NCBI GenBank assembly: GCA_049965815.1
Contig: JBMFVV010000004.1
Location: forward strand, 22,505 to 86,504
DNA length: 64,000 nucleotides
Direction of reading: 5' to 3'
Origin: GCA-001856825 sp049965815
GTDB lineage: Archaea > Thermoplasmatota > Thermoplasmata > Thermoplasmatales > GCA-001856825
In this document: positions 26,732 to 34,964 of the stretch, one piece after another
How positions within the stretch are numbered: position 1 is the first letter of the stretch
How the letters are laid out: every line of letters begins with the position of its first letter
Translations under genes and position numbers: made by a program
Notes under the pieces: model-generated
The model's database searches: none
What the model was told of the DNA's origin: nothing
The model's input: only the letters and a program-made list of their open reading frames with translations

Positions 26732-27179
26732 AGATAAGAGATTGAGATCACAGAAGGCAATAAAGAGGTCCAAGAGGAAGGCAACGAAGGCAATATCGGA
26801 GAGAGGGAAGGAGATCCTCTACAGGGGCAAGACGCTCGACGAGCTTCTGGCCATGGAGCCTGCGGAATTCCTGAAGATGATCCCGGCAAGGGCTAGAAGA
26901 TCACTGAAAAGAGGGTACAATATTGAACAGCAGAGGCTTCACGATAGGCTTCTTGAAAAGGACTCAGTAAGGACAAGGGTTAGGGACCTCATAATTATCC
27001 CACAGTATGTGGGAAAGACTGTTTCTGTTTACAACGGACATCTATATCAAACATTTTCCATAAAGGAAGAGATGATAGGCCATTATCTTGGCGAATACTC
27101 TCAGACAAGGAAGGAAGTTAAGCACTCCGGACCGGGAGTAGGTGCGACTAGGGGATCGAAGTTCCTCCCGCTTAAGTGA
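26724..27179 (+). CDS. rps19: Ribosomal protein uS19
   Basis: 151 residues with the archaeal/eukaryotic N-terminal basic extension (SQKAIKRSKRKATKAISERG). The core has RTRVRDLIIIPQYVGKTVSVYNG and the C-terminal GEYSQTRKEVKHSGPGVGATRGSKF typical of the family. Binds the head of the small subunit. The start overlaps uL2. Confidence 0.94.
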   Translation: MPEDKRLRSQKAIKRSKRKATKAISERGKEILYRGKTLDELLAMEPAEFLKMIPARARRSLKRGYNIEQQRLHDRLLEKDSVRTRVRDLIIIPQYVGKTVSVYNGHLYQTFSIKEEMIGHYLGEYSQTRKEVKHSGPGVGATRGSKFLPLK

Positions 27180-27188
27180 GGTCATAAG

Positions 27189-27641
27189 ATGAAATATGTA
27201 CTTGAAACAGATAAAAAGAAAAGTGCAAGGGCCACATCGGTGAACACTCCTATCTCGCCCAGAGACGCGCTCGAAATTGTGAGAACTATCAAGGGGATGA
27301 AATTAGACAGCGCTAAGGACTACCTGGAAAGAGTCATAGAAAAGAAAAGCGCAGTTCCGTACAGGAAGTTTCTTGATTCAGTATCCCACAAAAGGGGAGT
27401 AGGACCTGGAAGATATCCGGTTAGGGCTGCAAAGTATGTCCTTGAAACGCTGACGAACGCTGAGAATAACGCAGAATTCAAACAGTTAGATGCTGATAAG
27501 TTGATAATAAAGAGTGCCGTTGCTCAGCCAGCGCCTCCCATCAAATACTATACCTATAAGGCGTTTGGTTCCAGTGGCAAGTTCTATAGAGAGAGGGTAC
27601 ACATCCAGATTATTCTGGAGGAGTTGGGTGAATCAGAATGA
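27189..27641 (+). CDS. rpl22: Ribosomal protein uL22
   Basis: 150 residues. SPRDALEIVRTIKGMKLDSA, the long hairpin region with SHKRGVGPGRYPVRAAKYV, and GSSGKFYRERVHIQIIL at the end identify archaeal uL22 (eukaryotic L17), whose hairpin lines the exit tunnel. aggtcataag precedes the ATG. It overlaps the uS3 start as ATGA. Confidence 0.94.
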   Translation: MKYVLETDKKKSARATSVNTPISPRDALEIVRTIKGMKLDSAKDYLERVIEKKSAVPYRKFLDSVSHKRGVGPGRYPVRAAKYVLETLTNAENNAEFKQLDADKLIIKSAVAQPAPPIKYYTYKAFGSSGKFYRERVHIQIILEELGESE

Positions 27642-28288
27642 AGGAACTAAAATTTCTTAAGGAGAACATCAGAAGGCAATTGATAAAAGAGTATCTTGTA
27701 CACGAGATAGGTGATGCGGGATTCGGTGGAGTGGACATTCAGAGGACACCCCAGAATACCATAGTCATGCTCAGAGTAGAACGCCCTGGACTGGTAATAG
27801 GGAGAAGAGGTTCAAAGATCAAGAACATGGAACTTACGCTAGAAAAGAGGTTCAATCTTACAAGTCCGCTTATAAGGGTAGAAGGAACAGAGGAACCCGG
27901 TCTTAATGCCCAGATAATGGCGCAGAAGCTTGCACGATCAATAGAGAAGGGATGGCATTTCAGGAGGGCTGGTCATAGCACTCTCAAGAGAATAATGGAC
28001 TCAGGAGCCAGGGGAGGACAGATCAGGATGGGAGGCAAGCTGACGGGTGAGAGGGCAAGAAGTGTCAAATACACCTCGGGGAAGGTGATCTCTTCCGGGT
28101 ATCCATCGGAGTCAATAGAAAAGGGGTTTGCAGTTGCAATGACAAAACCAGGTATCATTGGTATATCAGTTAAGATCCTTAGAAAGAATGTCAAGCTGCC
28201 GGATGATATCCAGATAAGGAAAGTGGATTTCGGGGAGGTGAAGAGCGATGGAGGAAATGAGGGCAAAATCGATACGCAAAATGAATAA
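27638..28288 (+). CDS. rps3: Ribosomal protein uS3
   Basis: 216 residues. The KH domain has the RPGLVIGRRGSKIK loop; the C-terminal part has GARGGQIRMGGKLTGERARS. Forms part of the mRNA entry site. Overlaps uL22 upstream by 4 bases and uL29 downstream by 41 bases. Confidence 0.94.
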   Translation: MKELKFLKENIRRQLIKEYLVHEIGDAGFGGVDIQRTPQNTIVMLRVERPGLVIGRRGSKIKNMELTLEKRFNLTSPLIRVEGTEEPGLNAQIMAQKLARSIEKGWHFRRAGHSTLKRIMDSGARGGQIRMGGKLTGERARSVKYTSGKVISSGYPSESIEKGFAVAMTKPGIIGISVKILRKNVKLPDDIQIRKVDFGEVKSDGGNEGKIDTQNE

Positions 28289-28448
28289 GGAAGAGATAGA
28301 GAAGAAATACGCTGACCTCCGAGAAGAGCTGATGAGGGAGAGAGGTATTTCCGCGATGGGAGGAGCACCTCCTAGCCCGGGAAAGATTGAATCCCTAAGG
28401 AGACAAATAGCAAGGATGGAAACTGTACTGAGGGAGTCAGAGAAATGA
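28248..28448 (+). CDS. rpl29: Ribosomal protein uL29
   Basis: 66 residues, the usual two-helix hairpin (MRAKSIRKMNKEEIEKKYAD then PSPGKIESLRRQIARMETVL). The ATG at 28248 is favoured over 28257 because a complete ggaggtga ribosome binding site (28234-28241) stands 6 bases before it, inside the uS3 gene, giving a 41-base overlap. Confidence 0.88.
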   Translation: MEEMRAKSIRKMNKEEIEKKYADLREELMRERGISAMGGAPPSPGKIESLRRQIARMETVLRESEK

Positions 28449-28735
28449 AGGACGACAAGATTTTCAGAGACTTAACGCCGCTAGATGAGATAGCGAGAGA
28501 ATCGCAGGTAATCACGATAGAGACCGACAAGAGAAGGTACGGAAAATGGGTCACAATAGTTTCAGGATTCGATCCACACTCTGAAGACATAAAGGAGCTG
28601 GCAAAAACTCTCAAGAAGAAAACAGCAACTGGCGGAACTGTAAAGGGAGAGAAGATTGAATTGCAGGGGGACCAGAGGGACAGGGTAAAAAGGGTCCTAG
28701 AGGACATGGGATTCAAGGTGGAGATTTCAGAATGA
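28445..28735 (+). CDS. Translation factor aSUI1 (aIF1)
   Basis: 96 residues of the SUI1/eIF1 fold: KRRYGKWVTIVSGFDP, IKELAKTLKKKTATGGTVKG and the C-terminal RDRVKRVLEDMGF. It guards start-codon selection on the small subunit. Overlaps uL29 by 4 bases and rnp1 by 4 bases. Its place between uL29 and rnp1 is the common euryarchaeal arrangement. Confidence 0.92.
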   Translation: MKDDKIFRDLTPLDEIARESQVITIETDKRRYGKWVTIVSGFDPHSEDIKELAKTLKKKTATGGTVKGEKIELQGDQRDRVKRVLEDMGFKVEISE

Positions 28736-28989
28736 ACCCTTACCTTACTGATGTAATTGGAACTAATGTTAAGATGATCAAACATTCCGATCCCACGATA
28801 GCTGGATTGGAGGGCAGGGTAGTAGACGAGAGAAAGAATATCCTGATCCTAGAGACGACCAAGGGGGAGAGGAACGTCCCCAAGACAAAAGGAATAATGT
28901 TAATTGAAGGCAAAGAGGTCAACCTTGAGAAAATGAGGTTCAGGCCCGAGGACAAAATGAAGAAAATAAGGAGGAAAGGAAGGCAATGA
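28732..28989 (+). CDS. rnp1: Ribonuclease P protein component 1 (Pop4/Rpp29)
   Basis: 85 residues. DVIGTNVKMIKHSDPTIAGL, EGRVVDERKNILILET and NVPKTKG form the Sm-like barrel of archaeal Rpp29, which binds RNase P RNA for 5' tRNA maturation. 4-base overlaps with both neighbours show translational coupling with ribosomal proteins. Confidence 0.93.
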   Translation: MNPYLTDVIGTNVKMIKHSDPTIAGLEGRVVDERKNILILETTKGERNVPKTKGIMLIEGKEVNLEKMRFRPEDKMKKIRRKGRQ

Positions 28990-29312
28990 GAAACATAGGC
29001 ATAGAAGTCAAAGAGCCCAAGGAAGAGTGCACCGATTCGAAGTGCCCGTTTCATGGAGAACTTGGAGTGAAATCACCAGTGATAGAGGGTAAGATCACTT
29101 CAATTTCGATGAAGGGCACGGTAACGGTCATCAGGGAGTACTTCAAGAAGAACGAGAAGTACGAGAGATATGAGAAAAGGAGAAAGAAGTATCACGCACA
29201 CCTTCCCGGGTGTATCCACGTGAAGCTTGGCGACACCGTAAAGATTGCTTATGCCAGGCCTCTGGCAAAGTCGGTATCGTTCGTTGTCATCGAGAGGGAG
29301 GGAGAGGAATGA
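28986..29312 (+). CDS. rps17: Ribosomal protein uS17
   Basis: 108 residues with the archaeal N-terminal cysteine pair ECTDSKCPFHG. The OB-fold core shows GKITSISMKGTVTVIREYF and HLPGCIHVKLGDTVKIAYARPLAK. Overlaps rnp1 and uL14 by 4 bases each. Confidence 0.94.
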   Translation: MRNIGIEVKEPKEECTDSKCPFHGELGVKSPVIEGKITSISMKGTVTVIREYFKKNEKYERYEKRRKKYHAHLPGCIHVKLGDTVKIAYARPLAKSVSFVVIEREGEE

Positions 29313-29707
29313 AAGGACTGGCGGGAACACAGATAAGAGGGCTTCCATTAGGGGCGAGGCTTGAATGCGCAGACAACTCAGGAGCAAAGATAATCTCGCT
29401 CATAAATGTGAAGGCATACCACAACACCAAGAGTAGGATTCCGGCTGCATCCGTAGGTGACATGATAATTGCATCGGTGAAAAAAGGATCACCCGAGATG
29501 AGGAGGAAAGTCGTTTACGCAGTGGTGATAAGACAGAGAAAGACGTTCCGGAGACAGGACGGGCTGATGGTCGAATTTGAGGACAATGCAGCAGTCCTTG
29601 TACAGGACAACGGAGAGACCAGAGGAACAGAAATCAAGGGACCAGTGGCAAAGGAGGCTGCCGAAAGATGGCCAAGGGTTGCAGCTCTAGCCAGCTCTAT
29701 TGTGTGA
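29309..29707 (+). CDS. rpl14: Ribosomal protein uL14
   Basis: 132 residues from ATG 29309 (ATGA overlap with uS17). LECADNSGAKIISLINVKAY, RRKVVYAVVIRQRK and VEFEDNAAVLVQDNGETRGT are diagnostic. It lies at the subunit interface. The frame runs open upstream across uS17, but the overlap start with gaggaatga is clear. Confidence 0.95.
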   Translation: MKGLAGTQIRGLPLGARLECADNSGAKIISLINVKAYHNTKSRIPAASVGDMIIASVKKGSPEMRRKVVYAVVIRQRKTFRRQDGLMVEFEDNAAVLVQDNGETRGTEIKGPVAKEAAERWPRVAALASSIV

Positions 29708-29716
29708 GGTGAGAAG

Positions 29717-30178
29717 ATGAAAAACATGAATGTTCATCTATCAAAGGACCTGATTTCGAAGTATGGTATCAGGAATTTCCCTGTAAGAAAGGGGGATATG
29801 GTCCGAATCGTTAGGGGAGACGCGGAGAAGGACGAGAAACTGAATATTGTAGGAAAGGAAGGAAAGGTAATCAAGATAATGACCGGCGAGGGTAAGGTAG
29901 TTGTCGAGAACATAAATATTGCAAAGGCAGATGGGAAGATGAAACCAAGGAAGCTCGATCCATCTGCGCTTGTTCTAACAAAGATAGTGCTTGAGGACAA
30001 GAAGAGGAAGGAAAGATTGACTAAACTAGCATCCTTCAGAAATAAGGTCGTGGAAGAAGAACCTGAGCCTGAGCCAGCAGTAAAGGAAGTTGAAGAGGAA
30101 AAGAAAGAGGTAACGGGGCCGGAGGTCCCGGAAGATGATGTTGAGACTGAGGAAGAGGAGGAAGAGAAAGATGAGTAA
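29717..30178 (+). CDS. rpl24: Ribosomal protein uL24 with acidic C-terminal tail
   Basis: 153 residues. The first about 110 are a normal archaeal uL24 (NFPVRKGDMVRIVRGD KOW motif, GKVVVENINIAKADGK, MKPRKLDPSALVLTK). The last about 40 are almost pure Glu/Asp/Val/Pro (EEEPEPEPAVKEVEEEKKE and a final EEEEEEKDE), an acidic extension rare on a basic ribosomal protein. The tail overlaps the eS4 start by 8 bases. ggtgagaag precedes the ATG. Confidence 0.92.
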   Translation: MKNMNVHLSKDLISKYGIRNFPVRKGDMVRIVRGDAEKDEKLNIVGKEGKVIKIMTGEGKVVVENINIAKADGKMKPRKLDPSALVLTKIVLEDKKRKERLTKLASFRNKVVEEEPEPEPAVKEVEEEKKEVTGPEVPEDDVETEEEEEEKDE

Positions 30179-30875
30179 GCACGTTAAGAGGCTAGCATCT
30201 CCAGTGACGTGGAAGCAGCCTAGAAAGAAATTTGCATGGTCTGTTAGATCTAGGGCAGGACCACATCCGTTGAAGGCAAGTGTGCCACTTATGGTAGTAA
30301 TAAGGGATGTCCTAAAGTTTGCAGATACTGCTAAAGAAGCCAGGAACATAATCTCCAGAGGTAAAGTGGAAGTCGACGGAAAGATCGTGAAGGATTATCA
30401 GAGACCCATAGGGTTCATGGATGTACTCTCCATAAAGGATTCAGGGGTTGCAAAGAGGGTGCTCGTGGACAAGAGAGGTATGTTCGTCTTTGCAGATCTC
30501 AATCCACAGGACGCAAACTGGAAACTTGTAAAGGTTACTGGAAAGTCTATATCTAAGGGAGGTAAAATCCAGATAACCACTCACGACGGAAGGGTCATTC
30601 TTTCAGATGATAAAGATGTGAAGAGGGGAGATACGCTTAAAATCAGCATTCCGGAACAGAAGGTCCTTGAGGTTTTCCCCATGACAAAGGAAACGTCCGT
30701 CTATGTTACAGGCGGAGCTCATAAGGGCACGATAACGACGATAAAGGAGATCAACGTCTCCAGGAGTTACCAGGAGAACACGGTTGAGAGCAATGACAAC
30801 TTTACCACTACGATGTCAAACGTATTTGTGCTTGGGAAATCAAAGGGCGAAATAGCCATACCTGGAGGTGCTTAA
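30171..30875 (+). CDS. rps4e: Ribosomal protein eS4
   Basis: 234 residues from ATG 30171 (MSKHVKRLASPVTWKQPRKK). The frame is open 12 codons further, but that segment codes the uL24 tail in another frame. S4-like RNA-binding part (ARNIISRGKVEVDGKIVKDY), central domain and a KOW-type C-terminus (VTGGAHKGTITTIKEI). Archaeal/eukaryotic-specific small-subunit protein. aagag before the ATG serves as a weak ribosome binding site. Confidence 0.94.
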   Translation: MSKHVKRLASPVTWKQPRKKFAWSVRSRAGPHPLKASVPLMVVIRDVLKFADTAKEARNIISRGKVEVDGKIVKDYQRPIGFMDVLSIKDSGVAKRVLVDKRGMFVFADLNPQDANWKLVKVTGKSISKGGKIQITTHDGRVILSDDKDVKRGDTLKISIPEQKVLEVFPMTKETSVYVTGGAHKGTITTIKEINVSRSYQENTVESNDNFTTTMSNVFVLGKSKGEIAIPGGA

Positions 30876-30876
30876 A

Positions 30877-31395
30877 ATGGTTGATATGAGAGACGTTGTC
30901 ATAGATAAGGTGACTATCAACATAGGAGTGGGCGAATCAGGTGAGAAACTTGAGAAGGCAAAGAGTGTCATTAAGCTACTAACAAGCGGAAACCCGACAC
31001 TAACGAAAGCGAGGAGAACCAGCAGAGAATTTGGAATAAGGCAGGACCAGCCGATAGGTGTGAAAGTAACGCTCAAGGGAGAAGAGATGGACAGGTTCCT
31101 CAGAGCAGCTCTCTGGGTAAAGAACAACAAATGCCTGAGCTATTCCTTTTCTGAACAAGGTAGCTACAGTTTCGGCATATCAGATTACACAGATTTCAAG
31201 GGAATGAAGTATAATCCAGAAATAGGAATATTTGGAATGGACGTTGTCGTCACCTTCAAGAGAAGGGGAGGATACAGGGTTGCCAGGAGATGGTTATCTC
31301 CGAGGAAGGTACCGAAGAAAATCAGGGTCAAAAGGGAAGAAATGATGAAATTCATGAAAGAGAACTACAATGTTGAAATACTGGAGGTGGGGTGA
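30877..31395 (+). CDS. rpl5: Ribosomal protein uL5
   Basis: 172 residues from ATG 30877, one base after the eS4 stop, with ggaggtg 9 bases upstream. VTINIGVGESGEKLEKA, TLTKARRTSREFGIRQDQPI and FGMDVVVTFKRRGGYRVARR identify archaeal uL5 (eukaryotic L11), which binds 5S rRNA and the P-site tRNA. Confidence 0.94.
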   Translation: MVDMRDVVIDKVTINIGVGESGEKLEKAKSVIKLLTSGNPTLTKARRTSREFGIRQDQPIGVKVTLKGEEMDRFLRAALWVKNNKCLSYSFSEQGSYSFGISDYTDFKGMKYNPEIGIFGMDVVVTFKRRGGYRVARRWLSPRKVPKKIRVKREEMMKFMKENYNVEILEVG

Positions 31396-31557
31396 TTGGC
31401 ACAGACAAAACTTGCGCCCAAAAAGAAGTACGGAAGGAAGGATGGTTGCGAAAGATGCGGAAGAAAGAGAGGACTCGTGAGGAGGTACAATTTACATCTT
31501 TGCAGACAGTGCTTCAGGGAAATCGCACCCGAACTTGGGTTTGAAAAATATTCGTGA
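31396..31557 (+). CDS. rps14: Ribosomal protein uS14 (zinc-binding), TTG start
   Basis: A 53-residue protein starting with TTG immediately after the uL5 stop (TGATTG, zero gap). The sequence carries the C18xxC21 and C36xxC39 zinc ligands (DGCERCGRKRG, LHLCRQCFREIAPELGF) of zinc-type uS14. A ggaggtggggtga ribosome binding site overlaps the end of uL5. It ends 9 bases before uS8. Short enough to be missed by automated length cut-offs. Confidence 0.93.
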   Translation: MAQTKLAPKKKYGRKDGCERCGRKRGLVRRYNLHLCRQCFREIAPELGFEKYS

Positions 31558-31566
31558 GGTGATTAA

Positions 31567-31950
31567 ATGGGAGATACATTAAACGATGCACTGACTTCAA
31601 TAAAGAACGCCTCAAAACTAGGAAGGCTGGAACTGGATGTACGTGCTTCCAACCTAGTAGGAAGGGTCCTGAGGGTTTTCCAGAAGTACGGTTATATTGA
31701 AGAGTACGAGTACGTTGAAAATGGTAAGGGTGGCCTCTTCAAAGTCAAGGTTGCAAAGACTGTAAACAACTGCGGAGCGATAAAGCCAAGATTCTCGATA
31801 AAGAGAGAAGACCTGGAAAGATGGGAGTCAAGATACCTGCCGGCGCAGGATATAGGCATTCTCGTGATATCTACTACCTCAGGCGTTATAAGCAATGCCG
31901 AGGCCAAGAAGAAAGGTACAGGAGGAAGGGCACTTGCCTTCATTTACTGA
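31567..31950 (+). CDS. rps8: Ribosomal protein uS8
   Basis: 127 residues. MGDTLNDALTSIKNASKLGR, VLRVFQKYGYIEEYEYVENG and the C-terminal GILVISTTSGVISNAEAKKK are standard for archaeal uS8, a primary 16S-binding protein. gaggtgattaa precedes the ATG. Confidence 0.95.
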   Translation: MGDTLNDALTSIKNASKLGRLELDVRASNLVGRVLRVFQKYGYIEEYEYVENGKGGLFKVKVAKTVNNCGAIKPRFSIKREDLERWESRYLPAQDIGILVISTTSGVISNAEAKKKGTGGRALAFIY

Positions 31951-31960
31951 GGTGATATGA

Positions 31961-32494
31961 ATGGAAAAAGTTATAGAAATTCCAAAGGGAGTAAAGGTGA
32001 AATTGGAAGGTTTCTCGTTCGAGGCTCAGGGTCCTAAAGGAAAGGTCAGCAAAATATTCAAGAATGAATATGTGGCTATGGAGCTGAAGGACAAGAATAT
32101 CAGGATATTCACAAAGAGAGAGAAGAAGACAGACTTAGCCGTAGTTGGAACGTGGGGGAGCATAGTTAACAGCGCGTTCATAGGTGTCACAAAGGGCTAC
32201 ATTTATACGATGAAAATTGTGTACGCCCACTTCCCTGTCAAGGTGACGGTGAAGGGGAACCAGGTCTTGCTTGATAACTTCCTCGGAGAAAAGAGTCCTA
32301 GGAAGATCACGTTAGGCCCCGATACAAAGGTGACGGTGAAGGGGGATCTGGTGACGGTAGAGGGAAGTGATCTGGAGGTAACAGGAAACGCAGCCGCCAG
32401 TATAGAGAGAATGAGCAAGATAAAGGGGTTCGATCCAAGGGTCTTCCAGGATGGGATATATATCGTCAGGAAGGGTGATGTAGTTGAAGGCTGA
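31961..32494 (+). CDS. rpl6: Ribosomal protein uL6
   Basis: 177 residues. IEIPKGVKVKLEGFSFEAQG, GSIVNSAFIGVTKGYIYTMK and VKVTVKGNQVLLDNFLGEKS are typical of archaeal uL6 (eukaryotic L9) with two similar halves. It overlaps the TTG start of eL32 by 11 bases. Confidence 0.94.
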   Translation: MEKVIEIPKGVKVKLEGFSFEAQGPKGKVSKIFKNEYVAMELKDKNIRIFTKREKKTDLAVVGTWGSIVNSAFIGVTKGYIYTMKIVYAHFPVKVTVKGNQVLLDNFLGEKSPRKITLGPDTKVTVKGDLVTVEGSDLEVTGNAAASIERMSKIKGFDPRVFQDGIYIVRKGDVVEG

Positions 32495-32879
32495 ACTCGA
32501 CAATGACGGAAAAAGGCTGCTAAGCATCCGGAACAGGATGAACAGGAAGAGGCCAGCGTTTCACAGACAGGAATGGTTCAGATATGTAAGGCTTGGATCT
32601 TCCTGGAGAAAGCCAAGAGGGAAGCATTCAAAGCTCAGGGAAAAGAAGGGTTACAGGCATGCATTCGTTGAATCTGGTTATAGAGGACCTGCCAGAGCAA
32701 GATATCTTCATCCAACAGGGTTCAGGGAAATTTACGTTTCCAGTATTATGGACCTTGATAGTATCAATCCAAAGACGGACGCTGCAAGAATCAGTTCTAC
32801 AGTAGGCAGAAGGAAGAGAATGATAATTCAAGAAAGGGCGAAGGCACTTGGGGTTAAAATCCTAAATGAGGTGAAATGA
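32484..32879 (+). CDS. rpl32e: Ribosomal protein eL32
   Basis: 131 residues. The core RKRPAFHRQEWFRYVRLG, WRKPRGKHSKLREKKGYR and ARISSTVGRRKRMIIQERAK is diagnostic. The start is a TTG inside the uL6 gene (overlap 11 bases), with agggtgatg as ribosome binding site. It ends with a TGA overlapping the eL19 start. Confidence 0.92.
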   Translation: MKAELDNDGKRLLSIRNRMNRKRPAFHRQEWFRYVRLGSSWRKPRGKHSKLREKKGYRHAFVESGYRGPARARYLHPTGFREIYVSSIMDLDSINPKTDAARISSTVGRRKRMIIQERAKALGVKILNEVK

Positions 32880-33334
32880 TGCCAACTCTAAGTCCACAGA
32901 AGAGGATGGCAGCTTCCATTCTTAAATCTGGGATGTCCAGAGTATGGATGGACACAAAGAGCGTTGAAGACATAGCGGAAGCTGTGACGAGAGATGACGT
33001 CAGGAAGCTCATAAAGAGGAATGTTATACAGAAGAAGCCGGCGAAGGGCAATTCTAGGGCAAGATTCAAGGTGGCTAAGGCCCAGAGAAACAAGGGAAGG
33101 AGAAAGGGCCAGGGATCAAGGAAAGGTACTAAGAATGCCAGAGACCCAAGGAAGAGGAAGTGGGTAAGAAGCATAAGGTCCATGAGAAACGCATTGAAGG
33201 AGATGCGTGACTCGGGTAAGATTACGCGCAAGGATTACAGGGTCTTCTACAAGAAGATAAAAGGCGGAGCACTGAGAAGTAGGAATGCACTGCTGCTCCA
33301 CATGCGCGAAGAAGGGGTCCTGAAGGGTGAGTGA
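32876..33334 (+). CDS. rpl19e: Ribosomal protein eL19
   Basis: 152 residues if the first of two adjoining ATGs (32876, 32879) is used. LSPQKRMAASILKSGMSRVW, KAQRNKGRRKGQGSRKGTKN and RSRNALLLHMREEGVLK identify eL19. Highly basic. gaggtgaaATGATG gives a ribosome binding site closer to optimum for the second ATG. Confidence 0.93.
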   Translation: MMPTLSPQKRMAASILKSGMSRVWMDTKSVEDIAEAVTRDDVRKLIKRNVIQKKPAKGNSRARFKVAKAQRNKGRRKGQGSRKGTKNARDPRKRKWVRSIRSMRNALKEMRDSGKITRKDYRVFYKKIKGGALRSRNALLLHMREEGVLKGE

Positions 33335-33335
33335 T

Positions 33336-33833
33336 GTGAAGTCAAGATACATAATGCCATTGAAAAGAAGAAGACTCAAGAAGACTGACTATAATAAAAG
33401 ACTGGCACTCATCAAAGGGGGAATGCCAAGGGCTGTCATCAGGAAATCACTGATGAACATGAAGGTTGACATAGCTGAGTATGCGGTAAATGGTGACAGG
33501 ATAGTTGCACACGGCTCTACTATTGAGCTGAAGAAGTTCGGGTGGAAGAGTCCAACAGGAAACACACCCGCAGCGTATCTAGCTGGATATATTGCAGGTT
33601 TAAGGGCCAAGAAAAAGGGGATAAAGATAGTGGTCGTCGATGTTGGACGACAGAAGGTTGTCAAGGGTGGAAAGTTAATGGCTAGCGTTCATGGGCTGGT
33701 TGACTCTGGTCTTAAGGTACCGGTCGACAAGAAATTCCTGCCCAAAAAGGATAGGCTGTACGGAAAACACCTTAAAACAATCAAGGAAAATTCTATTGAT
33801 GAAGTGAAGAAAGCAATGGAGGAATCACTGTGA
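33336..33833 (+). CDS. rpl18: Ribosomal protein uL18
   Basis: 165 residues from GTG 33336, one base after the eL19 stop, with gggtga 6 bases upstream; a GTG at 33327 would add three residues. KSRYIMPLKRRRLKKTDYNK, AHGSTIELKKFGWKSPTGNT and AYLAGYIAGLRAKKKGIK are archaeal uL18 (eukaryotic L5) features; binds 5S rRNA with uL5. The stop overlaps the uS5 start (GTGA). Confidence 0.92.
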   Translation: MKSRYIMPLKRRRLKKTDYNKRLALIKGGMPRAVIRKSLMNMKVDIAEYAVNGDRIVAHGSTIELKKFGWKSPTGNTPAAYLAGYIAGLRAKKKGIKIVVVDVGRQKVVKGGKLMASVHGLVDSGLKVPVDKKFLPKKDRLYGKHLKTIKENSIDEVKKAMEESL

Positions 33834-34516
33834 CAAAAGAAGAGATAGAGTGGATACCAAGGACCAGACTTGGAAAAATGGTAAAGGAAGGGAAGATAAA
33901 ATCGATATCAGAGGTAATAGGAACTCACATACCCATAAGGGAAGCTGGTATTGTTGACACCCTTGTACCAAACCTTGAAGATGAGGTAATAGAGATAAAG
34001 ATGGTCCAGAAGATGTCAGATTCTGGCAGGAAGGTAAAGTTTGCTGCGACCGTTGTGATCGGGAACAAGGACGGTTACGTAGGAATGGGCCACGGGAAGG
34101 CAAAAGAGACTGGAGATGCCATACAGAAGGCAATAGAGAATGCAAAGATAAATCTGACAGAGATAAAGAGGGGGTGTGGTTCTTGGGAATGTGGCTGTGG
34201 CAGGAGTCATACGCTCCCGTTCGAAGTTATGGGAAAATCCGGTTCAGTCAGAGTGTACCTGAAGCCTGCTCCTCAAGGAGTAGGACTCGCAATTGGAGAC
34301 ATCCCAAAGAAGGTACTTTCTATAGCAGGCATATCAGATACTTGGGGTTTCTCGGAAGGGCACACCAAGAGCACGGTGAATTTCGCCTATGCAACCTTCA
34401 ATGCACTGAAGGAAACGTCCAAGTTCAAGATAAATGAGAAGCTTAACCTAACTACCCCAATATATAAGGGAGGTGTAATGAATGTTAGCAGTGATAAAAG
34501 TCAGGGGAAGCAATAA
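33830..34516 (+). CDS. rps5: Ribosomal protein uS5
   Basis: 228 residues starting at GTG 33830 (GTGA overlap with uL18, ggagg ribosome binding site 8 bases before). KFAATVVIGNKDGYVGMGHG, IKRGCGSWECGCGRSHTLPF and PAPQGVGLAIGDIPKKVLSI identify archaeal uS5 (eukaryotic S2). It contains a cluster of cysteines (C-GSWE-C-G-C) near 116-123 found in many archaeal forms. Confidence 0.93.
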   Translation: MTKEEIEWIPRTRLGKMVKEGKIKSISEVIGTHIPIREAGIVDTLVPNLEDEVIEIKMVQKMSDSGRKVKFAATVVIGNKDGYVGMGHGKAKETGDAIQKAIENAKINLTEIKRGCGSWECGCGRSHTLPFEVMGKSGSVRVYLKPAPQGVGLAIGDIPKKVLSIAGISDTWGFSEGHTKSTVNFAYATFNALKETSKFKINEKLNLTTPIYKGGVMNVSSDKSQGKQ

Positions 34517-34964
34517 GACGGATGTGGACATAAGGAGAGCTTTCCAGGAGCTCAGGCTGCTCAAGAATAATCATCTAGTACTCGTGGATGAGTCTCAGAT
34601 AGGGCAGATAAGGAAGGCCAAAGATTACGTTACCTGGGGCGAAATCGATGAAGAACATATCCTGAAACTTCTACAAGAAAGAGGAAGGATTACCGGGAAT
34701 AAACCCCTTGACGATACTGTTTTAAACGAACTTGGTTTGGGGAGCCTAAAGGAAGTGGCGTCTAAGCTTATGGAAGGGAGTCTCAAGATCAAGGATATAG
34801 AGAATATGAAACCTGTGTTTAGGATGAATCCGCCCAAGAAGGGGTATCATTCCACGAAGAGGACGGTCAAGACAAAGGGTGCCCTAGGATACAGGGGGAA
34901 AGACATAAACAAACTAATAGACGCTATGCTGGAAGGTGGTAAGAGTGGTCAAGGAGAAAACTAA
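34482..34964 (+). CDS. rpl30: Ribosomal protein uL30
   Basis: 160 residues. LAVIKVRGSNKTDVDIRRAF, LVDESQIGQIRKAKDYVTWG and FRMNPPKKGYHSTKRTVKTK match the long archaeal/eukaryotic uL30 (eukaryotic L7). It starts inside the end of uS5 (35-base overlap) behind the strong ribosome binding site gggaggtg at 34469-34476. Confidence 0.94.
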   Translation: MLAVIKVRGSNKTDVDIRRAFQELRLLKNNHLVLVDESQIGQIRKAKDYVTWGEIDEEHILKLLQERGRITGNKPLDDTVLNELGLGSLKEVASKLMEGSLKIKDIENMKPVFRMNPPKKGYHSTKRTVKTKGALGYRGKDINKLIDAMLEGGKSGQGEN

